A DNA stretch of 64,000 nt from Prevotella sp. (GCA_017475265.1 JAFVFY010000082.1:29010-93009), one strand, 5' to 3'; numbered from the stretch's first letter, positions 42,769 to 52,298 are shown. The notes: generated from the letters alone by a model not told the origin. A program made the numbers and translations.

Positions 42769-45700
42769 TTAGAACTGAACATAGAATGTCTGACGGGTCT
42801 TCATGCCGTGATAGTCAACAGCAGCGTAGCTAATCTCGTAGATGTAACCAGCCTCACCACTGATGGTCAAAGTAGCGTCGCCAGAAATAACCTGGTTAAA
42901 GTTCTTACCTGCAGCTGCCTGAGCCTTTGCGATAGCCTCACCCTGCGAGAGAGGAGCCTTCGTTGAAGCGTCATAGACATTCGAGATGGCAATATACTTC
43001 TTGTAAGCAGGAGCCAGATACTCAGCGCAGTTCGATGTGGGGATGAGGTTTGCGGTGCCTGAAAGCATAGTAGCGCGCTCTACAGTGGGACCACAGAACT
43101 TAAAGCCCTTACCCGGCTGGAAGACAACCAAGTTGATATCAAGCAGAGAATAGAGAGTGAAGATAGAGTTGGCCTTGTTGTAAGCCCGATCAACATATTT
43201 CTGCATACCAGCAATCATGTCGTCCTTTGCGGTTTCGATAGCAGCTTCCCACTCGTCGTCAAGGTTGTTAATCTTGTTAATGAGCATAGCAAGATTAACC
43301 TTTACTTCACCGTCTTCAGAAGTGTAAATCAACTCCTCAAGCTGTTGGAGTGTTGTTATGTCCTCGGAATCGGTAGTCACAGTAAGCGTTACGGTTTGTA
43401 AGTGACCATTAACATAAGCATTGAAGGACACCGTGACTTCGTTACCCTTAGCTTCAACTTCATTGAAGGTGATAGCCTTGTCGAGGTCGATACTGGGCAC
43501 GTGAATCTTAATCTGGCTGATAATCTTGTCGATAGCCTTGTAAATCAGCTTCTTACCAGGCCATGACTTAAGTCTGTCAATCTTCAGCGTGTTGAACGAC
43601 AGCGGCTTAACGGTTGTGGTACCGATAGCATAGTTAGAATAGACACTGTGTTCCTTACCTTCACTGTCTGTCCAGCTAGCCTTCACGGCGTTAGCCTCAA
43701 TCTGGTTGTCGATAGACTTGTAGAGTTCAGCAAGAAGACTGACGGCACTACTAACCGACTTGTTCTTATAGGCAGCCTTAGCGGAGGCCTTCAAGCCGTC
43801 AATGTCAAGAGAGAGTCTCAGACTTGTCAGGTTTGCATCGTTGATATCCATATAAGCAGCTGCCTCATAGAATCCATTGTCAGCACGTGTGCGGTCGTAA
43901 CCGAAGGTGAGGAGCTTGTCACTCTTAGCAGCAGCGCTAAGGGTCACAATGGATTGTTTACCCTGGCTGTTCTCCAGCGTGAAGGTCTTACCTGAGAAGT
44001 CAATAGTGCTGGGGTTGACGGTCATGAATACTCTACCCATCAAAACCTGCCCACTGGTCATACCCTCCTTGGTGAAGCACTCGCCACCAGCTTGAGTGAA
44101 GTATCCGGGAACTGAGCTGAGACTTCCACCGCCAGTCATGATGGCGATGTCTTCATCGGTGAAGCGCTCGTCGTCAAAGACCCACTGGCCACCAGCTGCG
44201 GGGAAAGCAAATGCATTGTCAGACTTGCCGAAGTAGCACATGAGCATGGTGCTGCGAGCATCGAGAGGCACGTTGATGTAACCCAGGACGGGGTTCTCGG
44301 TACCCTGGATGATGATGTCGGTAATCATGCTCTTGACATCCTTCTTCAGGTTGTCAAAATCCTTCTTGAGGTCGTCGACATCCTTCTTCAGGTCATCAAC
44401 CTTCTTGTCCACATCACCAATCTTTTTGTCAAGATCATCAACTTCTTTGTCCAGATCCTCCACCTTCTTCTTCAGGTCACCGCAAGAGCAACTCTCGGTG
44501 ACAATCTCACTAAGCTTCTTATAAAGGTCAGCGATTGAATCATCCTGTTCTTTGTCCTTGTCCTCAGCAGCCTTGACTTTATCTTCAAGAGTCTTGACTC
44601 TGCCTTCAAGAGCCTCAGCAAGCGCCTTAGCAGCGTCGGCGGCGTTCTTAGCCAGCTCTGCCTTATTTTCTGCGGCCTGCAGACGCTCTTCCAGATCCTT
44701 CGGGCAGTCGCATCCTGCAGCAGAATACTTCTTTATCTCCTCAAGAATCTTCTCGCACTCATCCTGAGCATCCTCAGCTTTTTTCTGAGCGTCCTCAGCC
44801 TTCTTGGCAGCATCCTCGGCACGCTTGATGGCTTCCTCGAGGTCGCTCTGGAGTTTCTTTGCTATTTCGCAAGCTTCCTGAGCCATATAGAATGCGTTCA
44901 GAGCGAGCTGCTCGGCGTTAGAAGCCTTTGCGTTGGCAGCCTCGGCAGCAAGCAGAGCCTCAGTAGCCTTCTTCAGGGCATCTTGAGCAAGCTGCTTAGC
45001 CTCATCAGAAACTGTGATAGCCTGGTTAACGATAATCTCAATCTTGTTGTTCCATAAGTTCTGGAGATCGATAATCTGCTGCTGGATTTCCAGAATCTGG
45101 TCACCTTGGAGGTTAACTACCTGAGACAGAGAGTCGAAGTTCTGCTCCAGTAGGGAAATACGCAGTTCATAGCCTTCCAAAGCACCCATGATGCTGTCGA
45201 TACGGACGTTGATGTTTACAATCTTGTCATCTATTCCAGCGATGGCATCCTGCAGCTTCTGAATAGCTTCCCAGAGTGTAGAGGGATTGAATTGTGGGGG
45301 TATATTACCGACAATTTTCTCCAGCTCTGCAATCTTTTCAGCATTCTCCTTAGACAGGTTCAGAGCTTCATTTGCCTTACCGAGAGCTTCAGAAGCGGCT
45401 TCATTTGCCTTTTGAATCTGAACTGCGAGGGCAGCAAGGTCATCCTTTGTGGCCATGTCCTTCTTGATGTCCTCGATAGCCTTCTCCAAGTCCTTGATGG
45501 CATTGTTGATGATGGTGATCTTGGCATCGTTGTTCGTGATGTACTCATTGTAGACAGCGATGGTGACATAGGTCTTAGCGGCCTCTTCCTTGGTGAGGTA
45601 AGCTTTGAGTTCCTCCTTGGTAGCAGCCTCTTCCTTCAGTTTGTTCAGGGCAGCTTCAAGGTTGTCCACCTGTTTCTTCAGAGTCTCGCGAAGCGAAACC

Positions 45701-45828
45701 TCATTGGAGATTCTGTTCCTAAGGTCTACGTAGGCGTCCTCGTCGTAGTCCTTACAAGAAACGAACGTTCCCATGGATGACGCAATCAGCGCCATCATGA
45801 GAAAAGCATTTACGATTTTCTTTTTCAT
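42769..45828 (-). CDS. Long coiled-coil outer-membrane lipoprotein (1019 aa)
   Basis: The signal peptide ends with a lipobox (MGTFVSC, Cys25). Residues 30-520 are dominated by heptad repeats, for example KKAEDAQKKAEDAQDECEKI and the KKVDDLKKDVDDLKKDFDNL series, predicting a very long coiled coil. Two breaks carry CxC pairs (AAGCDCPKD near 371 and ESCSCGDL near 446), unusual in a coiled coil. The last 500 residues form a globular part (LGYINVPLDARSTMLMCYFG, WVFDDERFTDEDIAIMTGGGS) that I do not recognise. It is co-transcribed with an OmpA-type peptidoglycan-binding protein and has its own promoter at 45999-46030. A tether or spacer between outer membrane and cell wall or outside is inferred. 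Confidence 0.82.
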   Translation of the reverse strand: MKKKIVNAFLMMALIASSMGTFVSCKDYDEDAYVDLRNRISNEVSLRETLKKQVDNLEAALNKLKEEAATKEELKAYLTKEEAAKTYVTIAVYNEYITNNDAKITIINNAIKDLEKAIEDIKKDMATKDDLAALAVQIQKANEAASEALGKANEALNLSKENAEKIAELEKIVGNIPPQFNPSTLWEAIQKLQDAIAGIDDKIVNINVRIDSIMGALEGYELRISLLEQNFDSLSQVVNLQGDQILEIQQQIIDLQNLWNNKIEIIVNQAITVSDEAKQLAQDALKKATEALLAAEAANAKASNAEQLALNAFYMAQEACEIAKKLQSDLEEAIKRAEDAAKKAEDAQKKAEDAQDECEKILEEIKKYSAAGCDCPKDLEERLQAAENKAELAKNAADAAKALAEALEGRVKTLEDKVKAAEDKDKEQDDSIADLYKKLSEIVTESCSCGDLKKKVEDLDKEVDDLDKKIGDVDKKVDDLKKDVDDLKKDFDNLKKDVKSMITDIIIQGTENPVLGYINVPLDARSTMLMCYFGKSDNAFAFPAAGGQWVFDDERFTDEDIAIMTGGGSLSSVPGYFTQAGGECFTKEGMTSGQVLMGRVFMTVNPSTIDFSGKTFTLENSQGKQSIVTLSAAAKSDKLLTFGYDRTRADNGFYEAAAYMDINDANLTSLRLSLDIDGLKASAKAAYKNKSVSSAVSLLAELYKSIDNQIEANAVKASWTDSEGKEHSVYSNYAIGTTTVKPLSFNTLKIDRLKSWPGKKLIYKAIDKIISQIKIHVPSIDLDKAITFNEVEAKGNEVTVSFNAYVNGHLQTVTLTVTTDSEDITTLQQLEELIYTSEDGEVKVNLAMLINKINNLDDEWEAAIETAKDDMIAGMQKYVDRAYNKANSIFTLYSLLDINLVVFQPGKGFKFCGPTVERATMLSGTANLIPTSNCAEYLAPAYKKYIAISNVYDASTKAPLSQGEAIAKAQAAAGKNFNQVISGDATLTISGEAGYIYEISYAAVDYHGMKTRQTFYVQF

Positions 45829-45998
45829 TTGAACTTAAATTATTGATTAAACATTATTAGTATGTATTATTTCTTACATATACATATATAATTATTGTAT
45901 AGACATTACTGCCTTTTTGCCTCTATTTTTCTCCATTTTCTGCATAGACACTTCTATCCTTCTCTATCATTTAACATCGGAATCTAGAAAATCCGCAG

Positions 45999-46030
45999 CA
46001 AAATTAAGACTTTTTTTAGAAACCTCCAAA
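45999..46030 (-). promoter_or_regulatory. Promoter of the coiled-coil lipoprotein operon
   Basis: On the minus strand TTTG, 20 nt, TAATTTTG. It leaves a leader of about 165 nt before the lipoprotein start. The leader (45829-45998) is AT-rich and shows no other signal I can name. Confidence 0.7.
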
Positions 46031-46077
46031 TAAAATGCACTTTTTTTTTCATTTTAGCCTATTTTTTACCTAACTTT

Positions 46078-46109
46078 TTGATTTAACTCGATTTTTTTTA
46101 CTAACTTTG
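46078..46109 (+). promoter_or_regulatory. Promoter of the TonB-receptor/DUF5689 operon
   Basis: TTG at 46078-46080, 21 nt, TAACTTTG at 46102-46109. The leader to the receptor start at 46417 would be about 300 nt. It holds an 18-codon open frame at 46137-46193 (MESEWAKQFERLKSVLQH) and a 21-bp repeat array. Confidence 0.6.
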
Positions 46110-46296
46110 TAGCGAAAAACAGCAATATTGATGAAATGGAGTCAGAATGGGCAAAACAGTTTGAACGTCTTAAATCGGTTCTACAACACTAAGTGTGGGC
46201 ATCTCCATGAATGTATCAACGATCTGAAAGCTGATGAAGGTACGGGAAAAGTATGAGAAACCTCCGTTTTAAGTGTCCGAAAGGTACGGGACAAAG

Positions 46297-46380
46297 TTAA
46301 AATTCCGTCGGTATTCGTTAAAATCCCGACGGTATTCACAAAAATCCCGACGGTATTTATTAAAATTCCGACGGTATTTG
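46297..46380 (+). repeat. 21-bp tandem repeat array in the leader of the TonB-receptor operon
   Basis: Four exact-length 21-bp units, such as TTAAAATCCCGACGGTATTC plus one base. They differ at a few positions, and the core ATYCCGWCGGTATT is present in all. It ends 36 bases before the receptor start codon. Confidence 0.9.
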
Positions 46381-46416
46381 ATAGTTTTTGAAACATTATC
46401 ACTAAACAATAACAAT

Positions 46417-48945
46417 ATGAGAAAAGACTTTAAACTAATCATGGCACTGATGCTGTTCTCTGCGCCGGCCTTTGGCCAGGAGGTGGACTCGCTCGCCCTC
46501 GACAATGAGGCCGAGGAAGCGTTCTCCTTCACCGAAGCACAGCTGGGCAGCTACGAGGATGAGGGTCAGAACGTGACCGTCATCTCCTCCAACCGTAATG
46601 CCTACGCCAGCGAGGTCGGCTATCGATTCTCCCCGGTGCGGTTCAAGTACCGTGCCTACGGGTCGAAGTACAACGACATCTACATCAACGGCAACCCCGT
46701 GAACGATGCCGAGCGTGGCGAGTTCCGCTACAGCTTCGTGGGAGGATTGAACAACCAGACACGCTCGCAGGAATCGGCGCTGCCCTTCGAGGATGCCAAT
46801 TTCATGATGACGGGCTTGGGCGGCTCGAACAACTACAACTTCCGCCCCTCGTCGATGCCTACGGGGCAGCGTGCGTCGCTGGCCAGTGCCAACCGTAATT
46901 ATAACCTGCGCGGTATGTACACTTATAATACGGGCGTGATGAACAACGGTTGGGCATTCTCTGGCAACCTCACTTACCGTTGGGGCCACGGCATGAACTT
47001 CGTCGAAGGAATGACGTACAACGCCCTCAGCTATTTCCTTGGAGCCGAGAAACTGTTTGGCGACAACCACTCACTCTCGTTCGTCACCTGGGGCAACCCC
47101 ACGGAACGTGGCACACAGGCAGCCTCGACCGACGAGATGTACTGGATAGCCAATAACCGACAGTACAACTCCGTATGGGGCTACCAAGATGGAAAGAAGC
47201 GAAACTCGCGCATCGTGAGGGACTTCGCTCCTGCCGCCATGCTCATCTGGGATTGGAAGATGGACGAGAGTTCGAAGCTCACCACCAGCCTTCTGGGTAA
47301 GTATTCCATGTACAGCGCCTCGCGACTGGACTACAACAACAGCACTAATCCTACCCCCGATTACTACAACGGCATGCCCAGCTACTACTTCGACGTGTGG
47401 GCACCTTTTGACGGCGACCGCGACGAGGCCGCCATGCGCAACTGGCAAGCCGCCTACGAATATCTCTCGGCATCGGAGGAGAACCGCCAGGTGCAGTGGG
47501 ACCGCATGTACTACGCCAACCGTATGGCCGAGCAGCAAGGCAGCGACCCGATGTATTACCTGCATCGTACACACGATGACCAGCTGACGCTCTCCCTGTC
47601 AAGCTACCTGCAGAAATCGATGGGTCAGAGCATGCAGTTGCTGGCTGGCGTGCAGCTGTCGACGAACAAGGGCATGCACTACAAGACATTGGACGACCTG
47701 CTCGGCGCAAAGCAGTTCAGAAACATCAACACCTACGTCATCAAGGACTATGGCGAGGGGAGCATAGAGTCACAATACGACCTGAACAACCCCAACCAGA
47801 TAATCCATGAAGGCGACATCTATGGGTACGACTACAACATCTTCGTGAACAAGGCACAGGCTTGGGCAGGAATCTCAGCCGACGTGAGCAGGTTCCATCT
47901 TTTTGCTAACGGTCGCATCAGTGGCACGACGATGCAGCGTGAAGGTCTCATGCGAAACGGTTTGGCTCCTGAGAACTCTTACGGCAAGAGCGGAACGGCT
48001 CGCTTCCTTGATGGAGGCTTGAAGGTGGGCAATCATGTCAATCTGGGTCATGGACACGCATTCATGGTCGGCGTAGGGTATGAACTGAAGACTCCGGCTC
48101 CACGTACCGCCTTCCAGGCAGCACAGGTGAACAACGACTTCGTGCGTGGACTGAAGAACGAGAAGGTTTTTTCAGTCGAGGCTGGCTACCAGCTGTCGAA
48201 CTCGCTGCTGAAGCTGAATATCAATGCCTATTATAGCCACCTTGGTGACGTCACCGAGCAGTCGATGTACTATCTGGACGACCGACGCTCGTTCACCTTC
48301 GTATCCCTCACGGGCATTAAGAAGGAATATTATGGCGTAGAGATGGGCTTGAACCTGAAAGTGACCGACTGGCTCAACATCAAGGGCCTTGCCACAATGA
48401 GCGAAGCCAAGTATGTGAACAACGCCGACGTGGCTTATATGCTGGCTGAGGACGGAAGGACCTTCTACGATCGCGTACACAATGAGGGTATGCGCGAAGG
48501 TGGAACACCGCTGTCGGCCTTCAGCATCGACCTGGCCTATCATGCCAACTACTGGTATATAGACCTCATTGGCAACTACTACGACCGCATCTACCTCTAC
48601 TACACACCCGTCACACGCTATGAGGGTCGACTGAAATACAACAACGAGGGAACTGAAAAGGACTACAGCAGCCTTCCCCCGCAGGCAAAGGGTCACGGCG
48701 GATTCATGCTCGACGCATCCATCGGACGCAGCTTCAACCTGAAGAACGGGCACCGGCTGGGATTCAACGCCACCGTGACCAACCTCCTCAACAACCAGAG
48801 CATCGTCACAGGCGGACGTGAACAGAGCCGTACCGATGTCGACGAGAACGGAGAGTCGATACGCACATACTCTTTCCAGAACAACCCTTACAAGTTCTAT
48901 GTCAACAAAATCAACGGAATGGTCATCATCACTTATTACTTCTAA
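46417..48945 (+). CDS. TonB-dependent-receptor-like outer-membrane protein
   Basis: The start MRKDFKLIMALMLFSAPAFGQ is a clear signal peptide. An in-frame start at 46273 would put the 21-bp array in the protein and bury the signal peptide, so I reject it. The plug region is atypical: FKYRAYGSKYNDIYINGNPVNDAERG and FRYSFVGGLN are recognisable, but there is no CarboxypepD_reg domain and the RIRG-type plug motif is weak. The remaining 650 residues look like an outer-membrane barrel rich in aromatic strands and end in MVIITYYF, a BAM-type terminal strand. The 843-aa length fits. It is first in an operon with a DUF5689 lipoprotein and an OB-repeat lipoprotein, so the three likely form one surface capture and import system. 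Ligand unknown. Confidence 0.82.
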   Translation: MRKDFKLIMALMLFSAPAFGQEVDSLALDNEAEEAFSFTEAQLGSYEDEGQNVTVISSNRNAYASEVGYRFSPVRFKYRAYGSKYNDIYINGNPVNDAERGEFRYSFVGGLNNQTRSQESALPFEDANFMMTGLGGSNNYNFRPSSMPTGQRASLASANRNYNLRGMYTYNTGVMNNGWAFSGNLTYRWGHGMNFVEGMTYNALSYFLGAEKLFGDNHSLSFVTWGNPTERGTQAASTDEMYWIANNRQYNSVWGYQDGKKRNSRIVRDFAPAAMLIWDWKMDESSKLTTSLLGKYSMYSASRLDYNNSTNPTPDYYNGMPSYYFDVWAPFDGDRDEAAMRNWQAAYEYLSASEENRQVQWDRMYYANRMAEQQGSDPMYYLHRTHDDQLTLSLSSYLQKSMGQSMQLLAGVQLSTNKGMHYKTLDDLLGAKQFRNINTYVIKDYGEGSIESQYDLNNPNQIIHEGDIYGYDYNIFVNKAQAWAGISADVSRFHLFANGRISGTTMQREGLMRNGLAPENSYGKSGTARFLDGGLKVGNHVNLGHGHAFMVGVGYELKTPAPRTAFQAAQVNNDFVRGLKNEKVFSVEAGYQLSNSLLKLNINAYYSHLGDVTEQSMYYLDDRRSFTFVSLTGIKKEYYGVEMGLNLKVTDWLNIKGLATMSEAKYVNNADVAYMLAEDGRTFYDRVHNEGMREGGTPLSAFSIDLAYHANYWYIDLIGNYYDRIYLYYTPVTRYEGRLKYNNEGTEKDYSSLPPQAKGHGGFMLDASIGRSFNLKNGHRLGFNATVTNLLNNQSIVTGGREQSRTDVDENGESIRTYSFQNNPYKFYVNKINGMVIITYYF

Positions 48946-49000
48946 TGGTTTGATAATTGAGATAATTGTTTGATAATTGATTTTTAATAGATATATAAAT

Positions 49001-49894
49001 ATGTATACCATAATATATAATAAGGCCCTGAGGGCTCTTTCACTCGCCTTGTTCCTCAGCCTAGCCTTCACATCGTGTCAGAAAGACTGGGACGTGCCCA
49101 GCTTTAGTGAACCGCCGTATGGCAACAGCAGCATCAGCGACGAGGGAATCATCAGCATTGAAGAGTTGAAGACCATGTACCCCAACGTCTTCGCCTCGAC
49201 CGACCAGAACAAGCAGATTACCGAGAACATCAAGATTCGCGGACGTGTCACAGGCAACGACCTAGGCTCGAACCTCTATAAGCAGTTCACCCTGCAAGAC
49301 GAGTCGGGTGCCATTATCGTGGCCGTCAACCAGAACGGTATGCACGGATTCCTGGCCGAGGGACAGGAAATAGTCATTGACCTGAAAGACCTCTTCATCG
49401 GCGGATACCGCAAGCAGCCGGAAATAGGACAGCCCTATAACGGCAGTGGAATAGGCCGAATGAACAAGGAACTCTTCCAGAAACACTTCAAATACGTAGG
49501 CACACTCGACCCCACGGCCATCCAACCTATAGAAATGACGGCTGCTGAGCTGAAGAACTGGGACAAAGACCAGAACTGCGGAAAGCTCATCAAGCTGAAA
49601 GATGTCTCGTTCGTACCCGTCGACGGCCTCGGCACCTTCGCACCCGATTCCACGGAAGACAAGACCGTCTCGCTCATAGGCGGATGCGTGAACCGTGCCA
49701 TCAACGAGATTTCTGAGTCGCAATTCGTTGTGCGAACCAGCACTTACGCCAAGTTCGCTGCCCGAAAGCTGCCCTACGACGACGTGAACAAACGGCCTGC
49801 CAAGTGCAACCTCACCGGCATTGCCACACGATTCAACAACACATGGCAGCTGCTCATACGCAAGGAGAGCGACATTGAGGTGATTGAAAATTGA
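49001..49894 (+). CDS. DUF5689 family lipoprotein
   Basis: The signal peptide ends in LAFTSC (Cys26 from the ATG at 49001). The protein matches DUF5689 of Bacteroidetes: SIEELKTMYPN, IKIRGRVTGNDLGSNLYKQFTLQDESGAIIVAVNQ, LAEGQEIVIDLKDLFIGGY, then PYDDVNKRPAKCNLTGIATRFNNTWQLLIRKESDI. The first part has the look of an OB fold, as in the repeats of the next gene. An upstream TTG (48977) is less likely than the ATG. It lies 55 nt behind the receptor and 41 nt before the OB-repeat gene, both gaps filled with TTGATAAT-type short repeats. From general knowledge, DUF5689 proteins occur beside TonB receptors and sometimes beside secreted nucleases; the function is not established. Confidence 0.85.
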   Translation: MYTIIYNKALRALSLALFLSLAFTSCQKDWDVPSFSEPPYGNSSISDEGIISIEELKTMYPNVFASTDQNKQITENIKIRGRVTGNDLGSNLYKQFTLQDESGAIIVAVNQNGMHGFLAEGQEIVIDLKDLFIGGYRKQPEIGQPYNGSGIGRMNKELFQKHFKYVGTLDPTAIQPIEMTAAELKNWDKDQNCGKLIKLKDVSFVPVDGLGTFAPDSTEDKTVSLIGGCVNRAINEISESQFVVRTSTYAKFAARKLPYDDVNKRPAKCNLTGIATRFNNTWQLLIRKESDIEVIEN

Positions 49895-49935
49895 TAATTG
49901 ACAATTGGAATAGATAATTAAAAACTATAACAGAT

Positions 49936-52104
49936 ATGAAAAAGTTATTCAGCAAATTAATGTTGGTGGCTCTGGCAGCTCTGACATTCGTGGCATGTGA
50001 GGACGTGCCCGCACCCTACGACATTCCTGGCACAGGTACAAACGTTCCGGGCACTTCGACTGAAATTGAAGGTGGAACAGGTACTGGTACCGTCAGCGAC
50101 CCCTTTAATGCCGTAGCGGCCATCAACTTCGGCAAGACGCTCGCATCGGGCGAGGAGTCCGACAGGTTCTATTACATCAAAGGAAAGGTTGTTTCCATCA
50201 AGGAGGAGTTCACCTCACAGTATGGCAACGGCACCTTCTATATCTCTGAGGACGGCTCGGCCAAGAACCAGTTCTATGCCTACCGCGTGCAGTACCTTGG
50301 CAACCAAAGGTTTGCCGACAGCGACGAGCAGATAAAGGTGGGCGACGAGGTCATTGTCTGCGGAATCATCACCAACTACAACGGCACCATTGAGACTGCC
50401 CAGAACAAGGGATTCCTCTACTCACTCAACGGTGTGAATCGAGGCGGCGAGCCTAAAGACCCGACACCGATGGCAGAACCCACAGGCGACGGCACGAAAG
50501 ACAATCCCTACAACGTATCAGGTGTGCTGAAGTTCATCAGCGGATTGGGCAGTGACGTAGAGTCGCAAAACCCAGTATATGTCAAAGGAATAATCTCGCA
50601 AATCAAGGAGGAGTACGGCACTCAGTTCGGTAACGGAACCTTCTACATCAGCGACGATGGCGAGGCTAGCAACGAGTTCTACATTTTCCGCGCACTCTAT
50701 CTAGGCAACAAGAAGTTTGCTAACGGCGACACGCAAATCAAGAAGGGCGATGAAGTAATCATCTGTGGAAACGTGATTAATTTCAAAGGCAATACTCCTG
50801 AGACGGCCCAGAACAAAGCCTTCCTCTACTCGCTTAACGGTGTCACCGCCGGAGGCGATAACCCTACACCTGCCGGAGAGCCTAAGGGTAGCGGAACATT
50901 GGAAGACCCGTACAACATTCCTGGTGTGCTCAACTTCATTGCCACGCTGGGCAGCGACAAGGAAAGCAGTCAGGTTTACGTCAAGGGTAAAATCTCCAAC
51001 ATCAAGGAGCAGTATGGCACACAGTTCGGTAACGGAACCTTCTACATCAGCGATGACGGTGAAGCCAGCAACGAATTCTATATCTACCGTGCACTCTACC
51101 TGGGCAACAAACCGTATGCCAATGGCGACACGCAAATCAAGAAGGGCGACGAGGTCATCATCTGTGGTAGCGTAGTCAATTTCCGCGGCAACACTCCGGA
51201 GACCGTGCAGAATAAGGCCTACCTCTACTCGCTCAACGGCAAGACTGAGGGCGGTGGCATCGACCCGCAACCGCAACCCACGGGCGAGGCCAAGGGCGAC
51301 GGTACCGAGGCCAACCCGTTCAACAGTGTGGCTGCCAACGCCTTTGCCAGCGCACTCGCCTCAGGAGCCGAGAGTGACCGCGACGTCTACATCGCCGGAA
51401 AGGTGGTCGCCATCAAGGAGCAGTACGGCACGCAGTATGGCAATGCAACGTTCTGGATTAGTGATGACGGTACTACTACCGACCAGTTCTACGTATTCCG
51501 CGCCCTCTATCTTGGCAACGAGAAATATACCAGCGGCGACCTGCTGCAGAAGGGTGATGATGTGGTCGTTTGCGGCCGTGTGACCAACTACATGGGTAAC
51601 ACGCCCGAGACCGCGCAAGGCAAGGCTTGGCTCGTTTCGATGAAACACAATGAGGGAGGCGATACACCCGGCGGCGACACACCCGGAGGCGAGGTGAGCG
51701 GCAACAGTATCACCGTCGATTTCTCATCTATGGGCTACGAAAATGCACAGGATGTGTCTACGGTGACACTCTCCGACGGCACCACGCTATCCTTCGGCGC
51801 TGGCACCAACAAGAATGCCCCGAAGTACTATAACAGCGGCACGTCCATCCGCATGTATCCCACGAACACCCTCACTGTAAGGGCAGCCAGCGGAAAGACC
51901 ATCGCCAGCATCGACATCACCTGCTCGGCCAACAACGCCGAGGGACAGGTGACGGCATCGTCCGGAACTGTCAGTGTCAACGACATGACCGTGACCATCA
52001 GCGCCATCAACTCCGCCTCGACCACTATTACCAACACCCACACGGGAACAGGTGCAGCATCGCAGCTGCGTATCAGCAAGATGGTTATCACCTACGCGGA
52101 ATAG
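49936..52104 (+). CDS. Lipoprotein with four OB-fold-like repeats
   Basis: The signal peptide ends in TFVAC (Cys21). Four repeats of about 120 residues follow (roughly 52-170, 182-300, 315-433, 455-572). Each opens DPFNAVAAINF or similar, continues VYVKGKISNIKEQYGTQFGNGTFYISDDG, then LYLGNKKFANGDTQIKKGDEVIICG, and closes ETAQNKAFLYSLNG. The strand pattern suggests OB folds, which bind nucleic acid or sugar. Repeats 2 and 3 are close at DNA level (period near 400 bp), so the array grew by duplication. A Gly/Pro linker leads to a C-terminal beta domain (ITVDFSSMGYENAQDV to LRISKMVITYAE). It ends the operon and is followed by a strong terminator. I infer a multivalent surface binding protein for the receptor; nucleic acid is one possible ligand but unproven. 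Confidence 0.83.
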   Translation: MKKLFSKLMLVALAALTFVACEDVPAPYDIPGTGTNVPGTSTEIEGGTGTGTVSDPFNAVAAINFGKTLASGEESDRFYYIKGKVVSIKEEFTSQYGNGTFYISEDGSAKNQFYAYRVQYLGNQRFADSDEQIKVGDEVIVCGIITNYNGTIETAQNKGFLYSLNGVNRGGEPKDPTPMAEPTGDGTKDNPYNVSGVLKFISGLGSDVESQNPVYVKGIISQIKEEYGTQFGNGTFYISDDGEASNEFYIFRALYLGNKKFANGDTQIKKGDEVIICGNVINFKGNTPETAQNKAFLYSLNGVTAGGDNPTPAGEPKGSGTLEDPYNIPGVLNFIATLGSDKESSQVYVKGKISNIKEQYGTQFGNGTFYISDDGEASNEFYIYRALYLGNKPYANGDTQIKKGDEVIICGSVVNFRGNTPETVQNKAYLYSLNGKTEGGGIDPQPQPTGEAKGDGTEANPFNSVAANAFASALASGAESDRDVYIAGKVVAIKEQYGTQYGNATFWISDDGTTTDQFYVFRALYLGNEKYTSGDLLQKGDDVVVCGRVTNYMGNTPETAQGKAWLVSMKHNEGGDTPGGDTPGGEVSGNSITVDFSSMGYENAQDVSTVTLSDGTTLSFGAGTNKNAPKYYNSGTSIRMYPTNTLTVRAASGKTIASIDITCSANNAEGQVTASSGTVSVNDMTVTISAINSASTTITNTHTGTGAASQLRISKMVITYAE

Positions 52105-52130
52105 GTCACTGCCAACAGACCATTATAACA

Positions 52131-52161
52131 GCCGGGAACAGGTGACACTCCTGTTCCCGGC
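52131..52161 (+). terminator. Terminator of the TonB-receptor/DUF5689 operon
   Basis: GCCGGGAACAGG and CCTGTTCCCGGC form a perfect 12-bp stem with a 7-nt loop, followed by CGTTTCTT. Confidence 0.88.
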
Positions 52162-52298
52162 CGTTTCTTATCCCGGCTATTAAGCAAAATTGACTTAATT
52201 ATAGTTTACGTTTCCTAAAAACTCAGCAATATATTTAAAAAAATATTTAACTTTGCAATGTTGTATCTGCTATATTCCTATAAACTAAATTAAACACA

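Noticed and set aside
46273-46416. N-terminal extension of the TonB-receptor-like protein
   Set aside because: It would translate the 21-bp array and put the obvious signal peptide (MRKDFKLIMALML) 48 residues inside the protein.
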